A stretch of 64,000 nucleotides of DNA from positions 59,772 through 123,771 of the forward strand of contig NZ_JAGGLL010000011.1 in the NCBI RefSeq assembly GCF_017874425.1, in the 5' to 3' direction. The translations under genes and the position numbers were made by a program. Below are positions 1 to 10,726 of the stretch, in pieces; positions within the stretch are counted from its first letter, which is position 1, and each line of letters starts with the position of its first letter. The notes below the pieces were generated by a model. It had not been told where the DNA came from. It saw only the letters and a list, made by a program, of their open reading frames with translations, and ran no database searches. The stretch is from Clostridium punense (GTDB lineage: Bacteria > Bacillota > Clostridia > Clostridiales > Clostridiaceae).

Positions 1-988
1 TATGAACATAGGATTCAGTATCCTGTGGTAAATCATAGTTTATTACATGAGTAACATCTTCTACATCTATTCCTCTTGCTGCTACATCTGTTGCAATAAG
101 GAAGTTAAGGTTTCCACTCTTAAACTTTTTAAGGGTGTTCATTCTTTGAGTTTGCTTCATATCTCCGTGCATACCCTCAACAACGTAACCTTTACTTTGC
201 ATTGCCTCAACTAATTCATCTACACCTTTTTTAGTTTTGCAGAATAATATTCCTGATTTAGGATTATCAACATCTAAAACCCTACATAAGGATTCAAATT
301 TGTTTGCAGAGTTAACTATAAAGTAGTATTGCTTTATTTTTGAAACTGTCATAGATTTTTTAGCTATGGTGATATGCTCTGTATCAGGTTTCATGTAGTT
401 TTTAGCAAGATTTTTAATCTGTCTTGGCATAGTTGCAGAGAATAAAAGTGTCTGTCTATCTTCACTTAAGTGACTAAGAATGCTTTCGATATCTTCAATA
501 AAGCCCATATTAAGCATTTCATCAGCTTCATCTAAAACTAGGAATTTAACATTTTCAAGTTTTAAAGTTCTTCTGTTAATATGGTCAATTATTCTTCCAG
601 GAGTTCCAATTACAATATCTACTCCTTTTTTTAATGGACCAAGCTGTTTATCAAAGGATTGACCACCATATATAGGAAGGATTTTATATCTCTCATACTT
701 TGAAATTTTAGCAAGTTCTTCGCTAACTTGAATTGCAAGTTCTCTTGTAGGTGCTAGTATAAGTGTTTGTACTTTTCCGCTAGGGGGAGCCATTTGGCTT
801 AAAATAGGAGCACCGAAGGCTAAAGTTTTACCAGTACCAGTTTGAGCCTGCCCTATTAGGTCGCATCCTTGTAAGCTTACAGGGATACTTTTTGCTTGTA
901 TATCACTTGGATTTTCAAATTTTAAGTCATTTATAGCATTAAGGACTGTGTCTTTAAGTCCTAATTCATCGAATCTAATTTTGTTCAT
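1..988 (-). CDS. DEAD-box RNA helicase (3' end outside window)
   Basis: An ATP-dependent RNA helicase, of the type that acts in ribosome assembly, mRNA turnover or cold adaptation. Reading the minus strand, the Q-motif region precedes Walker A AQTGTGKT, then PTRELA, GTPGR, the DEAD box (VLDEADEM), SAT, and the second RecA-like domain through ATDVAARGIDV and HVINYDLP. The last helicase motif and any C-terminal RNA-binding tail lie beyond the left edge; about 329 residues are visible. The ATG at 988-986 follows GAGAAGAGG. CshA/DeaD-type family membership is clear, but the particular paralogue cannot be settled without the C-terminus. Confidence 0.95.
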   Translation of the reverse strand, partial: MNKIRFDELGLKDTVLNAINDLKFENPSDIQAKSIPVSLQGCDLIGQAQTGTGKTLAFGAPILSQMAPPSGKVQTLILAPTRELAIQVSEELAKISKYERYKILPIYGGQSFDKQLGPLKKGVDIVIGTPGRIIDHINRRTLKLENVKFLVLDEADEMLNMGFIEDIESILSHLSEDRQTLLFSATMPRQIKNLAKNYMKPDTEHITIAKKSMTVSKIKQYYFIVNSANKFESLCRVLDVDNPKSGILFCKTKKGVDELVEAMQSKGYVVEGMHGDMKQTQRMNTLKKFKSGNLNFLIATDVAARGIDVEDVTHVINYDLPQDTESYVH

Positions 989-1384
989 TCATATTCCTCT
1001 TCTCTAATTTTCTAAAATACATCTAATAGTAACACAATATGATAATAATAGCAAACACAAATAAATATAACTTCTGTTTTCTACTATTATTAACATATTT
1101 ATAACAAAATATTAAGCTCTATAATAAATTTTTTAAATAAATCATTCATAATTTTGTAAAAAAGCCAAATAAACCCTGAGGCACATTACCTTACAAAATA
1201 ATAATTAAGTGGTATAATATATTGTACTATTTTATATAAGTATATTTCTAATAGGTAACTTATTTTTACTTAGTAGTGAAATACTAGGTATTACTATTTG
1301 CAAAGCGTTAGTAGATGGGGCTTTAAAGTATTCTTATAGATTTATATTAATATAGTATAGAGATGGATTTATAAAGGAGATTCT
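989..1384. other. Divergent intergenic region with a candidate promoter
   Basis: About 400 bases between the helicase (-) and the peptidase (+). A possible rightward promoter is TTACAA (1191-1196), 16-nt spacer, TATAAT (1213-1218). A good ribosome site AAAGGAGA sits just before the peptidase ATG. I see no RNA gene or ORF here. Confidence 0.4.
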
Positions 1385-2638
1385 ATGAAAAAAGCAGTAT
1401 TTGATACGTTACAAACTAAACTTAATAATGGATTAACATTAATTTCAATAAAGAAGGATACTCAAATTGCGTCTTTGCATATAGGGGTTTCCATCGGAGC
1501 TTTATACGAAAGCCCAAAGGAGAGAGGAATTTCACATTTTATCGAACATATGGTTTTTAAAGGAACTAAACATCGTGATAATGAAAGACTAAATAGTGAG
1601 CTTGAGAATTTAGGTGGAGAATATAATGCCTACACCGATTATTCTTGTACAGTTTTTAATACCACTACTCTAAATGATGAACTAGAAAACTGTGTTGAAT
1701 TACTAGGGGATTTAGTTCAAAACTCTATATTTCCAGAAGAAGAAATAAAGAAGGAAAGAGGAGTTATTTTAGCAGAAATAAGAGGCAGTAAGGATGATAT
1801 AGAAGATTTAAGCTTTCAAAGAGTAAATGAAGTTGCTTTTGATAAGAGCCCTCTTAAGTGGGATATTATTGGTAAGGAATCTATTGTAAAAAAGCTCAAT
1901 AGAAAACAGTTAGTAGAATTTTATAACAAGTATTACGCACCTAATAACACCACTGTTACTATTGTGTCTAACTATAATCATGAAGATGTTTTAGCTATGG
2001 TAAATAAGTGTTTTGGGAAGTGGGAAGAAAAATCTATAGATAAACCAAAGGCTATATGTGAAGAAAATAAAAGTGGGTTTAAGACTACCTATAAAAAGGA
2101 TATTGAGCAAAGTACTGTAGTTTATTTATATTCCTTATCTGGTTTAAGCAAAAAGGAAGAACTAGCACTTAGAATATTAAATAATAAGTTTGGAGAAAGT
2201 TCCAACTCAATTCTTTTTAGAGAGCTAAGAGAAGAAAGAGGCCTTGCATACGATGTTTATACCATGTTAGATTTAACAGAAAACATTAAAACCTTATATA
2301 TTTACACTTCTGTTGCCAGTGAAAATGTAGAAGAAGCAATAAATGTTATCGATGAGTGTATACAAAGTGTAAAAGAGGAAAAGATTGTATTTGATGATAG
2401 TACAATAATGCTAATGAAAAAGATCTTTAAAACAGCTGTAGCGTCAACCTTAGAAGACTCTACAGATCTTGGAAACTACGTTCTTCACCAATCTATGGAG
2501 GATGAGTATATTTATCAATTTAATGAGGATATGAAAAATATGGATAATATAGCTAGTGAGGACTTATATAATGTAGCAAGAAAAGTTCTAAACAAACCAA
2601 CTATTCATGTTTTGCTATCTCAAAGGGATGAAGATTAA
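1385..2638 (+). CDS. M16 family zinc peptidase (processing-peptidase type)
   Basis: A pitrilysin/mitochondrial-processing-peptidase-like zinc protease of 417 residues, the usual length for the Firmicutes YmxG/MlpA group. The inverted zinc motif HFIEH is at residues 51-55. The expected third ligand is Glu131 in VILAEIRG, exactly 76 residues after His55. The C-terminal half carries the FRELREERGLAY segment that completes the substrate chamber in this family. No signal peptide is visible, so it should be cytoplasmic. The start has AAAGGAGA before ATG. Its stop overlaps the recX start by one base (TAATG), so the two genes are translationally coupled. The natural substrate is unknown. Confidence 0.93.
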   Translation: MKKAVFDTLQTKLNNGLTLISIKKDTQIASLHIGVSIGALYESPKERGISHFIEHMVFKGTKHRDNERLNSELENLGGEYNAYTDYSCTVFNTTTLNDELENCVELLGDLVQNSIFPEEEIKKERGVILAEIRGSKDDIEDLSFQRVNEVAFDKSPLKWDIIGKESIVKKLNRKQLVEFYNKYYAPNNTTVTIVSNYNHEDVLAMVNKCFGKWEEKSIDKPKAICEENKSGFKTTYKKDIEQSTVVYLYSLSGLSKKEELALRILNNKFGESSNSILFRELREERGLAYDVYTMLDLTENIKTLYIYTSVASENVEEAINVIDECIQSVKEEKIVFDDSTIMLMKKIFKTAVASTLEDSTDLGNYVLHQSMEDEYIYQFNEDMKNMDNIASEDLYNVARKVLNKPTIHVLLSQRDED

Positions 2639-3483
2639 TGAAAAATATAATCACATCAATAGAAGTCCAAAAAAAGAATAAGGACAGAGTAAATATCTTT
2701 ATAAATAATGAGTTTTCCTTTGCTTGTAGCAATGAATTAATTTATAGTCATGGGCTTAAAAAAGGTTTACAAGTAGAACCTAAAAGTTTAGAAGAAGTTG
2801 TTAAAGCAGATGAGTATATAAAGGGAAAAACAGCTGCTTTAAGGTATATAGAAAGAGCTATGAAAACTAAAAAACAGGTGGAGGATATGCTCTACAAGAA
2901 GGAAATGTCAGAAGAGACAGTTAGTAGAGTGATAGAATTTCTTAAGAATTATAGCTTTATTGATGATAAAAGATATGCTGAAAGCTTTATAAAACAAAAG
3001 CTAAAAGAAAGTGGAAAAAATAAAATTAAGTATGACCTTTTAAAAAAAGGCATAGATGAGGAACTAATCAAGGAATTGCTGGATAAGGTTTCTTCTGAAG
3101 ATGAAAGTACAGTAGCCCTAGCTTTAGCTGAAAAGAAGGTAAGAATTTTAGGAAAAAGTGAAAGGGATAAAGGAAAACTTTTAGGAAAGGTGACAAAATA
3201 CCTGTTATCAAAAGGATATACCTATGATTTAATTAATCAGGTTGTAAACAAGGTAGCCTTAACTATTGCTGAAGCTGAAGAAGCCCTTGAAGAGCCAGAA
3301 GTGGACTTTGAAGAATTATTAGCCTTAGCACAAAAGAAATATAACCTACTTAAAAATAATGAGGATAATCCAATGAAGCTGAAAAAGAAACTTCAGGACT
3401 TTCTTTTAAGAAGGGGTTACGGCTATGAGGAAATAAAGAGTGTATTAACCCAAGTTATTGAAAATAAAGAGGATTTTTATTAA
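2638..3483 (+). CDS. recX: RecX family regulator of RecA
   Basis: RecX binds RecA filaments and limits recombination and SOS activity. The protein is 281 residues, at the long end of the family and typical of Firmicutes forms built from repeated three-helix modules. A recognisable module is the stretch around AALRYIERAMKTKKQVEDML followed by FLKNYSFIDDKRYAESF, and a second lies near residues 230-275 (LKKKLQDFLLRRGYGYEEI). It is co-transcribed with, and overlaps, the upstream peptidase gene. recA is not in this window. Confidence 0.9.
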   Translation: MKNIITSIEVQKKNKDRVNIFINNEFSFACSNELIYSHGLKKGLQVEPKSLEEVVKADEYIKGKTAALRYIERAMKTKKQVEDMLYKKEMSEETVSRVIEFLKNYSFIDDKRYAESFIKQKLKESGKNKIKYDLLKKGIDEELIKELLDKVSSEDESTVALALAEKKVRILGKSERDKGKLLGKVTKYLLSKGYTYDLINQVVNKVALTIAEAEEALEEPEVDFEELLALAQKKYNLLKNNEDNPMKLKKKLQDFLLRRGYGYEEIKSVLTQVIENKEDFY

Positions 3484-3629
3484 AAGTTAACAAGTTCATT
3501 TTATTGAGTTGCTTTGGAATCAATTTTAGGATGGTACTTAAAAGTTTTCTTGGGGTGAGAAACTACAAGGCTGTTGAGTAGCACTCTATAGAAGTTGTGA
3601 GATTTGAAGATTCCAAAGTGTTGTTAAAT
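3484..3629 (-). repeat. Dispersed repeat family 2, copy A (minus orientation)
   Basis: Begins at the recX stop codon. Read on the minus strand it runs TTTAACAACACTTTGGAA at one end to TTCCAAAG..., then AAAATGAACTTGTT at the other. The same ends occur at 10941-11074 and 37669-37803, while the middles differ. The inner ends are inverted repeats (TTTGGAA/TTCCAAA). Confidence 0.6.
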
Positions 3630-3651
3630 TTATATGGAAGAAGGTGAGGTT

Positions 3652-4881
3652 ATGAGTACGAATATTTTAAGCACAATTACTAGTGATATATTTACATTGT
3701 TTAATGGAGTAAATTTAATTAGCTTAATGATTTATACTGTGTTGCTTTATCCTTTAGTTATTGGATTTTTATTCAAGCTAAATAGCGATGCCTTATTGAA
3801 TACTATAAAAAGTTTATTTAGTACTTTAGCCTTATTATTGTCTCTTATGATAAGCTCAACTATAGTTAAAGGGGTATTTATTAGTGATAAGTATGGCATA
3901 ATGGATTATATTAATACTAAGGCAGGGCCATCAATTTCAGCTTTAATACAAAATAGACCTCAAATTTTTATGGGAACTATACTAGTAATTCTTATAGTGA
4001 TTATACACCAATTATTAAAGCTACTAATTCATTTAATTAGTGAGATAGGATTATCTCCACTGTTACAGGCTTTAGATAACTTAATAAAGAAGGGTGGAGG
4101 AGTTCTAAGAAGAATATTTGGAGTAATTTTTCAAATTCCAAGGGCTTTATGCTATGCTATTATTCTTACATTTTTGCTGAATTATATTTCTATGTTAAAT
4201 GTAAGTAAAAATCTAGATACTACTTTAGAGAATTCCAAAATATATAATTATTTTTCAGAAAAAGCTGTAATGCCTATAACTAAGTCTAAGCTTGCCAAAA
4301 GTTTACCTAATATTGTTGGAGACTCCTTTAAAATTTCTAATAATGAAAAACAAGCTATAGATTTAAGTAATCTTGGATTAGATAATATAGGAAGTAATGA
4401 GCTAGTTTATTATAATGGAGTTACCCTAGCCCAAGGAGTTAAATCTAATGATGAAATAAATGCTACAGGTGTGACTATTGCAGCTAAAGAGAGAAATACC
4501 TATGATAAAGCTAAAAAAATTTATGAGTGGGTAGGGAGTAAAATAACCTATGACCATGATAAGGCAGTTCAAGTTATGAGTAATAACAGAAATATAGAAT
4601 CAGGAGCAATTCCAACCTTTTATTCTAAAAAAGGAGTATGCTTTGACTATGCGTGTCTATTTGTAGCTATGGCTAGAGCTAATGGTATGAAGGTTAGACT
4701 TATAGTTGGAGAAGGTTTTAACGGTAAAACTTGGATAAGTCATGCTTGGAATGAAGTGTATATCCCTGAAGAGGACAGATGGGTAAATGTAGATCCTACC
4801 TTTTATATTGGAGGAAATTACTTTGATAACGAAGGTTTTAATTTAGAGCATAAGAATAGAAAAGTAGCTGGAGAATGGTAA
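3652..4881 (+). CDS. Membrane-anchored transglutaminase-like protein
   Basis: About 409 residues. The N-terminal 190 residues hold four or so hydrophobic segments with a basic loop between them. The C-terminal 120 residues are a transglutaminase-core domain with the Cys-His-Asp triad in order: Cys330 (KKGVCFDYACL), His364 (ISHAWNEVYI) and Asp381 (WVNVDPTFY). Bacterial members are usually proteases or cross-linking enzymes at the cell surface; the exact activity is unknown. I place the start at ATG 3652 because AAGGTGAGG lies 5 nt upstream, whereas an in-frame ATG at 3634 has no ribosome site. Confidence 0.85.
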   Translation: MSTNILSTITSDIFTLFNGVNLISLMIYTVLLYPLVIGFLFKLNSDALLNTIKSLFSTLALLLSLMISSTIVKGVFISDKYGIMDYINTKAGPSISALIQNRPQIFMGTILVILIVIIHQLLKLLIHLISEIGLSPLLQALDNLIKKGGGVLRRIFGVIFQIPRALCYAIILTFLLNYISMLNVSKNLDTTLENSKIYNYFSEKAVMPITKSKLAKSLPNIVGDSFKISNNEKQAIDLSNLGLDNIGSNELVYYNGVTLAQGVKSNDEINATGVTIAAKERNTYDKAKKIYEWVGSKITYDHDKAVQVMSNNRNIESGAIPTFYSKKGVCFDYACLFVAMARANGMKVRLIVGEGFNGKTWISHAWNEVYIPEEDRWVNVDPTFYIGGNYFDNEGFNLEHKNRKVAGEW

Positions 4882-5024
4882 GTTACCATAAACTAAAGAC
4901 CTGTATCCGAATTACTAGAGAAAACTCCTAAATGTAGGATTTGTTTAGAAGAAGTTATTTGCATAAAGAGTCATGCTTGTTGTAGAAAGTTATTAAATGG
5001 TAAACATGCAAAATGCTATAAACT

Positions 5025-5060
5025 AAAAGCAGTTAAGGTAAAAACTCCTTAACTGCTTTT
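5025..5060. terminator. Bidirectional terminator between convergent genes
   Basis: AAAAGCAGTTAAGG (5025-5038) pairs perfectly with CCTTAACTGCTTTT (5047-5060), with T-runs on both strands. It covers the stop codon of the minus-strand TPR gene and can end transcripts from both sides. Confidence 0.85.
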
Positions 5061-5405
5061 TCTATAACCTTGAAGTATTAACTTTATAGCTCTATCACAT
5101 TCATCATCAGAGTTGTCTAAGGCCCAAGCAGTATTGAAGTAGTTGAGAGCTTTGCCATTTTCCTTTAGAATGGCATAGCAATAAGCTAAGTTGAAGTAAT
5201 ATTTACTTTCACGTTTAATTTTTAATGCGGCTTGAATTAGTGGAATAGCACTAGTATATTCCTTTAACTTAATGAAGCAAACAGCAGAGTTGTAGAGAGA
5301 AGCTGCTTCATTTTCCTTTACCTCCGCAGATTTTTTATATAAATCAATAGCTCTTTTATAATCTTTCAAATTATAAAGTTCATTGGCTTTGTTAAAATAG
5401 CTCAA
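5049..5405 (-). CDS. Small TPR-repeat protein
   Basis: About 118 residues made of roughly three tetratricopeptide repeats (KANELYNLKDYKRAIDLYKK, then ASLYNSAVCFIKLKEYTSAI, then YYFNLAYCYAILKENGKAL). TPR proteins are protein-binding scaffolds; no partner is suggested by the context. I choose a TTG start at 5405-5403 because AGGAGG lies 9 nt upstream and the first TPR begins there. A longer reading frame from ATG 5474 has no ribosome site and adds 23 residues unlike a TPR. Confidence 0.75.
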   Translation of the reverse strand: MSYFNKANELYNLKDYKRAIDLYKKSAEVKENEAASLYNSAVCFIKLKEYTSAIPLIQAALKIKRESKYYFNLAYCYAILKENGKALNYFNTAWALDNSDDECDRAIKLILQGYRKSS

Positions 5406-5874
5406 TTTATGAGACCTCCTAGACAAATAAAATAATCTATCTAAATAATTTCCAATAAACCTAGATTTATACAAGAAAAGTATTAACTTTTGATTAATAT
5501 GAATAATATTAAGGATATGACATATAATAATATTTCCCCATTAAACAATAACACCAAAAGTAAGTTAACAGAGATAAGCAATTGTTATTTATAAAAGAAG
5601 GCTACTTTAACCTTAGAAGATGTTGTAAAAATGTTGAATATTTAGTAATAAAATGTATAATAATTATATGATATGTAAAATAGGCCTTAAAAGTATGCAA
5701 TTTATTTTACTTGCTGTAATGATAAGAGTATTGTTGGTAAGATAGAGGTGTTATTAACTATTAGTTTAATTTAGCCAAATATCTAATCAGCTTATCATAA
5801 GTAGAATTTTTTAATTACAATGATGACAAATTTTCAAGCTATTAATTATCCAGTTTTCGGGGGATGGGGATAAA
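5406..5874. other. Divergent intergenic region
   Basis: About 470 bases between the TPR gene (-) and the S41 peptidase (+). It contains TATAAT-like hexamers (for example near 5656) but no convincing -35/-10 pair, no hairpin with a T-run and no credible ORF. The peptidase ribosome site is GGGGGATGGGG just before 5875. Confidence 0.4.
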
Positions 5875-7437
5875 ATGAGGAAAAAAGAGAAAAAAAGGGA
5901 AAAGGTTTTGATTATTGGACTAGCATTGACATTAATATGTGTTATTTTAGTGGGTACATTTATGTGGAAACCAATTATGTTATCACCAAAGGGAGAGTTA
6001 AGCTATAAGGAAAAGAAAGAAGATGCAAAATATCTTGTGAATTTTTTGGTAGAGAATTATCCTTTTTTCGAAATTAAAAAGGACACTATGGGATATGATT
6101 TTGTTAAACATAAAGATGAACTCATTCAGAGAATAGCTAACTCCAAAAATGATGAGGAGTTTTATTTAAATATAAATAGAACAATGAATTTACTAAGCAA
6201 TGATCATAGCAATATATTAAATGAATATATGCTTAATTTTTATGAAAATGCTTCAAAAAATAGTTATCAAGGAATATTTGATGATAAATCCTTAGAGAAA
6301 GCGTCATATTGGGACAAGATAGAATTAAACTTTATAACTGTACCAGATGTATTGTGCCAGTATATGGAAGGAAAATATGTGGTGATATCTTCACTAAATA
6401 CTGGAATTAAAAAAGGTGATGTTATAACACAAGTAGAAAGTTTAGAACTTGAAGAATATATTAAGCAAAATAGAGATAAGTACATTTTAAAGTATGATTT
6501 GCATAATAAAAAATGCTATGTAGATAAATTATTTGTTGAAACAGATCCAAGTACTAATAAAAACTTGAAAGTAAGGGTATTAACAAAGTCGGGTGAAGCT
6601 AAGGAGGAAACTATAAATATAGGTGCTTATGATGAGGAACGGACTATGAAGCTTACGAGGGAACTGTCAGAAAATCTAGGCAATGAAGTTATTAACACAA
6701 AAATTATTGAAGAAGGTAATATTGCCTATATTAAAATAAATCATATGATTGAAGAAAACAATACAATAGAAAAAATTGATACTTTCTTTAAAGATATGAA
6801 GAGTTATAAAAATATAATTATTGATATTAGGGGCAATGATGGTGGAACTGAGAGCGTATCAAGGGCTATTATTAGAAATATTAACTCAAAAGAAGTGTCA
6901 ATTCTTGATGAATATCATGGATATAGAAAAAGTGAGTTTATGGCAGATTATCTAAGTAAAATTTACGGGAACTCAACTTTTTCAAAGGAAACTCCAACTA
7001 ATTTAAAATCACAATACACTGAAAAATATAGTTTTATAAAGGATAGTTACCTGTTACCCTATAGCAAAGAGGCTTTTAGAGGAAATGTGTATCTACTGGT
7101 GGATAAAAATGTTTTTTCTGCATCAGAAAGACTTTCAGTAATAGTAAAGTCTGCTAACCTTGGAACAATAATAGGACAAACTACTGGCGGAGATGGAATT
7201 GGTAGGAATCCTGTTATTAACACACTGCCTAATAGCAAAATATGTGTTAGAATTCCAGGTCTATTAGGTATAAATAAAGATGGAGAAATAAATGAGGAGC
7301 TTCGTACATCACCAGATTTTTATACTGAACAAAGCTATGAAGATTTTAAAAAGGCAATAAAAGAAAATGCAAAAAATATAAGTTTAACTGAGTATGATAC
7401 AATTTTTAATGAGTGTATGAAAATTATAAAAAAATAA
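5875..7437 (+). CDS. S41 family (C-terminal-processing-like) serine peptidase, membrane anchored
   Basis: 520 residues. A basic N-terminus and one hydrophobic segment (about residues 11-31) suggest a signal anchor with the rest outside the cell. The C-terminal half has the S41 core: NIIIDIRGNDGGTES, then NVFSASERLS around residues 412-420, where the serine of FSASE is the expected nucleophile, and the glycine-rich IIGQTTGGDGIG strand. A central stretch around VISSLNTGIKKGDVITQVES looks like a degenerate PDZ-type segment. It stands alone, and its target is not indicated by its neighbours. Confidence 0.85.
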   Translation: MRKKEKKREKVLIIGLALTLICVILVGTFMWKPIMLSPKGELSYKEKKEDAKYLVNFLVENYPFFEIKKDTMGYDFVKHKDELIQRIANSKNDEEFYLNINRTMNLLSNDHSNILNEYMLNFYENASKNSYQGIFDDKSLEKASYWDKIELNFITVPDVLCQYMEGKYVVISSLNTGIKKGDVITQVESLELEEYIKQNRDKYILKYDLHNKKCYVDKLFVETDPSTNKNLKVRVLTKSGEAKEETINIGAYDEERTMKLTRELSENLGNEVINTKIIEEGNIAYIKINHMIEENNTIEKIDTFFKDMKSYKNIIIDIRGNDGGTESVSRAIIRNINSKEVSILDEYHGYRKSEFMADYLSKIYGNSTFSKETPTNLKSQYTEKYSFIKDSYLLPYSKEAFRGNVYLLVDKNVFSASERLSVIVKSANLGTIIGQTTGGDGIGRNPVINTLPNSKICVRIPGLLGINKDGEINEELRTSPDFYTEQSYEDFKKAIKENAKNISLTEYDTIFNECMKIIKK

Positions 7438-7494
7438 CTTCTTTATTACGTAAATCTCTAACCTTATAAAATAAATTTATAAAAAAGAAATTAT

Positions 7495-7523
7495 TTGACA
7501 TAATTTTGGTTAAAGTATATAAT
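7495..7523 (+). promoter_or_regulatory. Consensus promoter for the valS T-box leader
   Basis: TTGACA (7495-7500), 17-nt spacer and TATAAT (7518-7523): a perfect sigma-A type match, ending a few tens of bases before the T-box leader. Confidence 0.85.
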
Positions 7524-7539
7524 ATATTAAAAATTAATA

Positions 7540-7772
7540 TTTATTAAGCAAAGATGAAGAGGAGTAAAGTGGGATAGTATTAAGAGAGGAAGATTCACCG
7601 GCTGAAAGGTCTTCCATATGAATACACTTGAAGGTAGCTTCGGAGCTTCTTTATTGAAATTTAGTAAATAAAGACGGGTCAAACCGTTAAAAAAATGAGC
7701 CTGTTACATTGCAGGAAATAAAGGTGGTACCACGAGTCTTTCGTCCTTTTTCCGGATGAAGGCTCTTTTTTA
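7540..7772 (+). promoter_or_regulatory. T-box leader, valine (specifier GTA)
   Basis: Transcription antitermination leader that senses uncharged tRNA-Val. The conserved T-box AAGGTGGTACCACG is at 7720-7733. It is followed by the terminator GAGTCTTTCGTCC (7734-7746) / GGATGAAGGCTC (7754-7765) with a T-run. The specifier is read as GTA at 7634-7636. This comes from aligning CTTGAAG-GTA-GCTTCGGAG here with CTGAAG-TTC-ACTCCGGAG in the phenylalanine leader at 43.6 kb. It is the codon read by the TAC-anticodon tRNA-Val encoded at 36034. Confidence 0.92.
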
Positions 7773-7951
7773 TTTGCGCAAAAAAAATTTATTTACAGAA
7801 CAAGCTGAGAAAAAAAAACTTTATAATGATGCATTATATGTATGTTAAGCAGATTTTCCTATTGTATAGTAGATGCTTGTAATAAGTGGGATAACTCTAT
7901 ATGAATAGTGGGGAAGTAGTGTAATTTAATTTCTTGGCAATAATTTTAACT

Positions 7952-8023
7952 AAGGCATCTTCAAAAAAATAAATAAGTCAGTATGATTATCTGTTTTGAG
8001 TTGTTATTTATTTTTAGATGTCT
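7952..8023 (+). repeat. Dispersed repeat family 1, copy before valS
   Basis: Starts AAGGCATCTTCAAAAAAAT and ends TTATTTATTTTTAGATGTCT, so the ends are inverted repeats. The first 50 or so bases match the copy at 43771. It lies between the T-box terminator and the valS ribosome site. Confidence 0.65.
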
Positions 8024-8083
8024 AAGAAAAACATTAACTATGTAACAAATTTATCAAATATAAAGAAGACAGGAGGAAGAAAA

Positions 8084-10726
8084 ATGGAGGATAACAGAGA
8101 TTTAGCAAAAACCTATGATCCTAAAGAGTTTGAAGAAAGATTATATAAATGGTGGGAAGAAGAAGGGTTTTTTACGCCAGAAATAGATAAGAATAAAGAG
8201 CCTTATACTATTATAATGCCACCACCAAATATTACAGGACAATTACACTTAGGTCATGCTCTTGACAACACTCTTCAAGATATTTTAATTAGAACAAAGA
8301 GAATGCAAGGGTATAGCACTTTATGGTTACCAGGAGAAGACCATGCAAGTATCGCTACTGAAGTAAGAGTTGAAAAGTCTTTACTTGCTAAAGGACTTAA
8401 GAAAAAGGAAATGGGCAGAGAAGCTTTCTTAGAGAAAGTTTGGGAATGGACAGATGAATACAGAGAAAGAATAAGAACCCAGCTTAAAAAGATGGGCTGC
8501 TCAGCAGATTTTACAAGAGAAGCATTCACTATGGATGAAAACTTAAACAAAGCTGTTAGAGAGGTTTTTGTTAAGCTATATAACGAAGGGCTAATTTACC
8601 AAGGTAATAGAATTACAAACTGGTGTACAAAATGTATGACAGCAATTTCAGATGCAGAGATTGAATATGAAGAGCAAGCAGGACACTTCTGGCATATTAA
8701 CTATCCTGTTATAGGAAGTGAAGAAGTAGTTGAGATTGCAACTACAAGACCAGAAACACTACTTGGAGATACTGCAGTTGCTGTTAATCCTAAGGATGAG
8801 AGATATACTCATTTAATAGGAAAGAAAATTAAATTACCGCTTGTAGGTAGAGAAATAGAAATTATAGCTGATGATTATGTAGATATGGAATTTGGAACAG
8901 GCTGCGTTAAAATAACTCCTGCTCATGACCCTAATGACTATCAAGTAGGAAAGAGACATAACCTAGAGGAAGTAGTTGTACTAGAGGAAAATGGAACTAT
9001 ATCTAAGGGGTATGGAAAATATTCTGGTCTTGATAGATATGAAGCTAGAAAGCTTATGGTTAAAGATTTAGAAGAGCAAGGCTATCTAGTTAAGATTAAG
9101 GATCATAGTCACAATGTAGGAACTCATGATAGATGTGGATGTACTGTTGAGCCAATGCTTTCAAAGCAATGGTATGTAAAAATGGAAACTCTTGCAAAGC
9201 CAGCAATTGAGGTTGTAAAAGAAAAGGAAATTAAATTTATTCCAGAAAGATTTGAGAAAATATACTTTAACTGGATGGAAAATATACAAGATTGGTGTAT
9301 TTCAAGACAGTTATGGTGGGGACACAGAATTCCTGTTTGGTACTGCAAAGATTGTGGAGAAATAATAGTTCAAACAGAAGCTCCAACTCATTGTAGTAGA
9401 TGTAAATCAGAGAACTTAAAGCAAGATAGTGATGTATTAGATACTTGGTTTAGTTCTGCACTATGGCCTTTCTCAACTTTAGGATGGCCAAACAGCACTG
9501 AGGATTTAAAATACTTCTATCCAACAAGCACTCTAGTTACTGGTGGGGATATAATATTCTTCTGGGTTGCTAGAATGATATTCTCAGGCCTATATAATAT
9601 GAAGGAAGTTCCTTTTAACACAGTATTTTTCCATGGAATGGTTAGAGATGACCAAGGAAGAAAGATGTCTAAGTCTTTAGATAATGGAGTGGATCCTCTT
9701 GAAGTTATAGAAAACTTCGGAGCAGATGCTCTAAGATTCTCCCTTGCAACAGGAAATGCTCCAGGAAGTGATATAAGATTCTATGAATCAAGAGTAGAAG
9801 CAGCAAGAAACTTTGCAAATAAGATTTGGAATGCATCTAGGTTTGTTATGATGAACTTTGATGAAGCTTTAATGGATAAGTATACACAGTGTAAAAACTA
9901 CTCAACTGCAGATAAATGGATATTATCTAGATTAAATACAGTAGTAAAAGAAGTTACTGATAACTTAGATAAGTTTGAAATAGGAATAGCGCTTCAAAAG
10001 GTTTATGACTTTATGTGGACAGAATTCTGTGACTGGTATATAGAGCTTGTAAAACCTGTACTTTATGGAGATAATGAGGAAGCTAAAGGTGTTGTATTAA
10101 ATGTATTAAATAAGGTATTAATAAGTGGTTTAAAACTTCTTCACCCAGTAATGCCGTTTATTACAGAAGAAATTTACACTCACTTAAAGGCAGATACAAA
10201 ATCTATAACTATAGCTCAGTGGCCAGTATATGAAGAAGAGCTAAAAGATGTTAAAGCAGAAGAGTATATGAATTTCATAATAGATGCTATTAAAAATACA
10301 AGAAATGCAAGAAGTGAAATGAATGTACCACCTTCAAGAAAAGCAAAAACCTTTATTTATGCTACAGAAGCTAGGGAAGCCTTTGAGCAAGGTAAAACTT
10401 ACTTTGAAAAGTTAGCCTCTGCTAGTGAAGTTGTTCTACTAAACAGCAAAGAACAGGCTCCAGAAAATATAGTAACTGTAGTATCTATGGGAGCAGAGAT
10501 TTATATGCCGCTTCTAGAACTTGTAGATGCTGAAAAAGAGCTTGAGAGACTAAATAAGGAAAAAGAAAAATTAGAAAAAGAAATTGCTAGAGTAGAAGGC
10601 AAACTTAATAATGAGAAGTTCACTGCTAAAGCTCCTAAAGAAGTAGTAGAAGAAGAAAGAGCTAAGGGTGAGAAGTACAAGGAAATGTATAAATCAGTAC
10701 TTGAAAGTATTGAAAACCTAAAGTAA
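8084..10726 (+). CDS. valS: Valyl-tRNA synthetase
   Basis: Class I synthetase that charges tRNA-Val and edits mischarged threonine. About 880 residues, the normal bacterial length. Motifs in order: the HIGH-type [10 protein letters not shown], the CP1 editing domain ([12 protein letters not shown], then [16 protein letters not shown]), a zinc-knuckle-like CKDCG...CSRC, KMSKS in [11 protein letters not shown], the anticodon-binding domain, and a C-terminal coiled coil ([18 protein letters not shown]). I start it at ATG 8084 because AGGAGG sits 7 nt before it; the frame extends 22 codons further upstream without a ribosome site, into repeat DNA. Confidence 0.98.
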   Translation: MEDNRDLAKTYDPKEFEERLYKWWEEEGFFTPEIDKNKEPYTIIMPPPNITGQLHLGHALDNTLQDILIRTKRMQGYSTLWLPGEDHASIATEVRVEKSLLAKGLKKKEMGREAFLEKVWEWTDEYRERIRTQLKKMGCSADFTREAFTMDENLNKAVREVFVKLYNEGLIYQGNRITNWCTKCMTAISDAEIEYEEQAGHFWHINYPVIGSEEVVEIATTRPETLLGDTAVAVNPKDERYTHLIGKKIKLPLVGREIEIIADDYVDMEFGTGCVKITPAHDPNDYQVGKRHNLEEVVVLEENGTISKGYGKYSGLDRYEARKLMVKDLEEQGYLVKIKDHSHNVGTHDRCGCTVEPMLSKQWYVKMETLAKPAIEVVKEKEIKFIPERFEKIYFNWMENIQDWCISRQLWWGHRIPVWYCKDCGEIIVQTEAPTHCSRCKSENLKQDSDVLDTWFSSALWPFSTLGWPNSTEDLKYFYPTSTLVTGGDIIFFWVARMIFSGLYNMKEVPFNTVFFHGMVRDDQGRKMSKSLDNGVDPLEVIENFGADALRFSLATGNAPGSDIRFYESRVEAARNFANKIWNASRFVMMNFDEALMDKYTQCKNYSTADKWILSRLNTVVKEVTDNLDKFEIGIALQKVYDFMWTEFCDWYIELVKPVLYGDNEEAKGVVLNVLNKVLISGLKLLHPVMPFITEEIYTHLKADTKSITIAQWPVYEEELKDVKAEEYMNFIIDAIKNTRNARSEMNVPPSRKAKTFIYATEAREAFEQGKTYFEKLASASEVVLLNSKEQAPENIVTVVSMGAEIYMPLLELVDAEKELERLNKEKEKLEKEIARVEGKLNNEKFTAKAPKEVVEEERAKGEKYKEMYKSVLESIENLK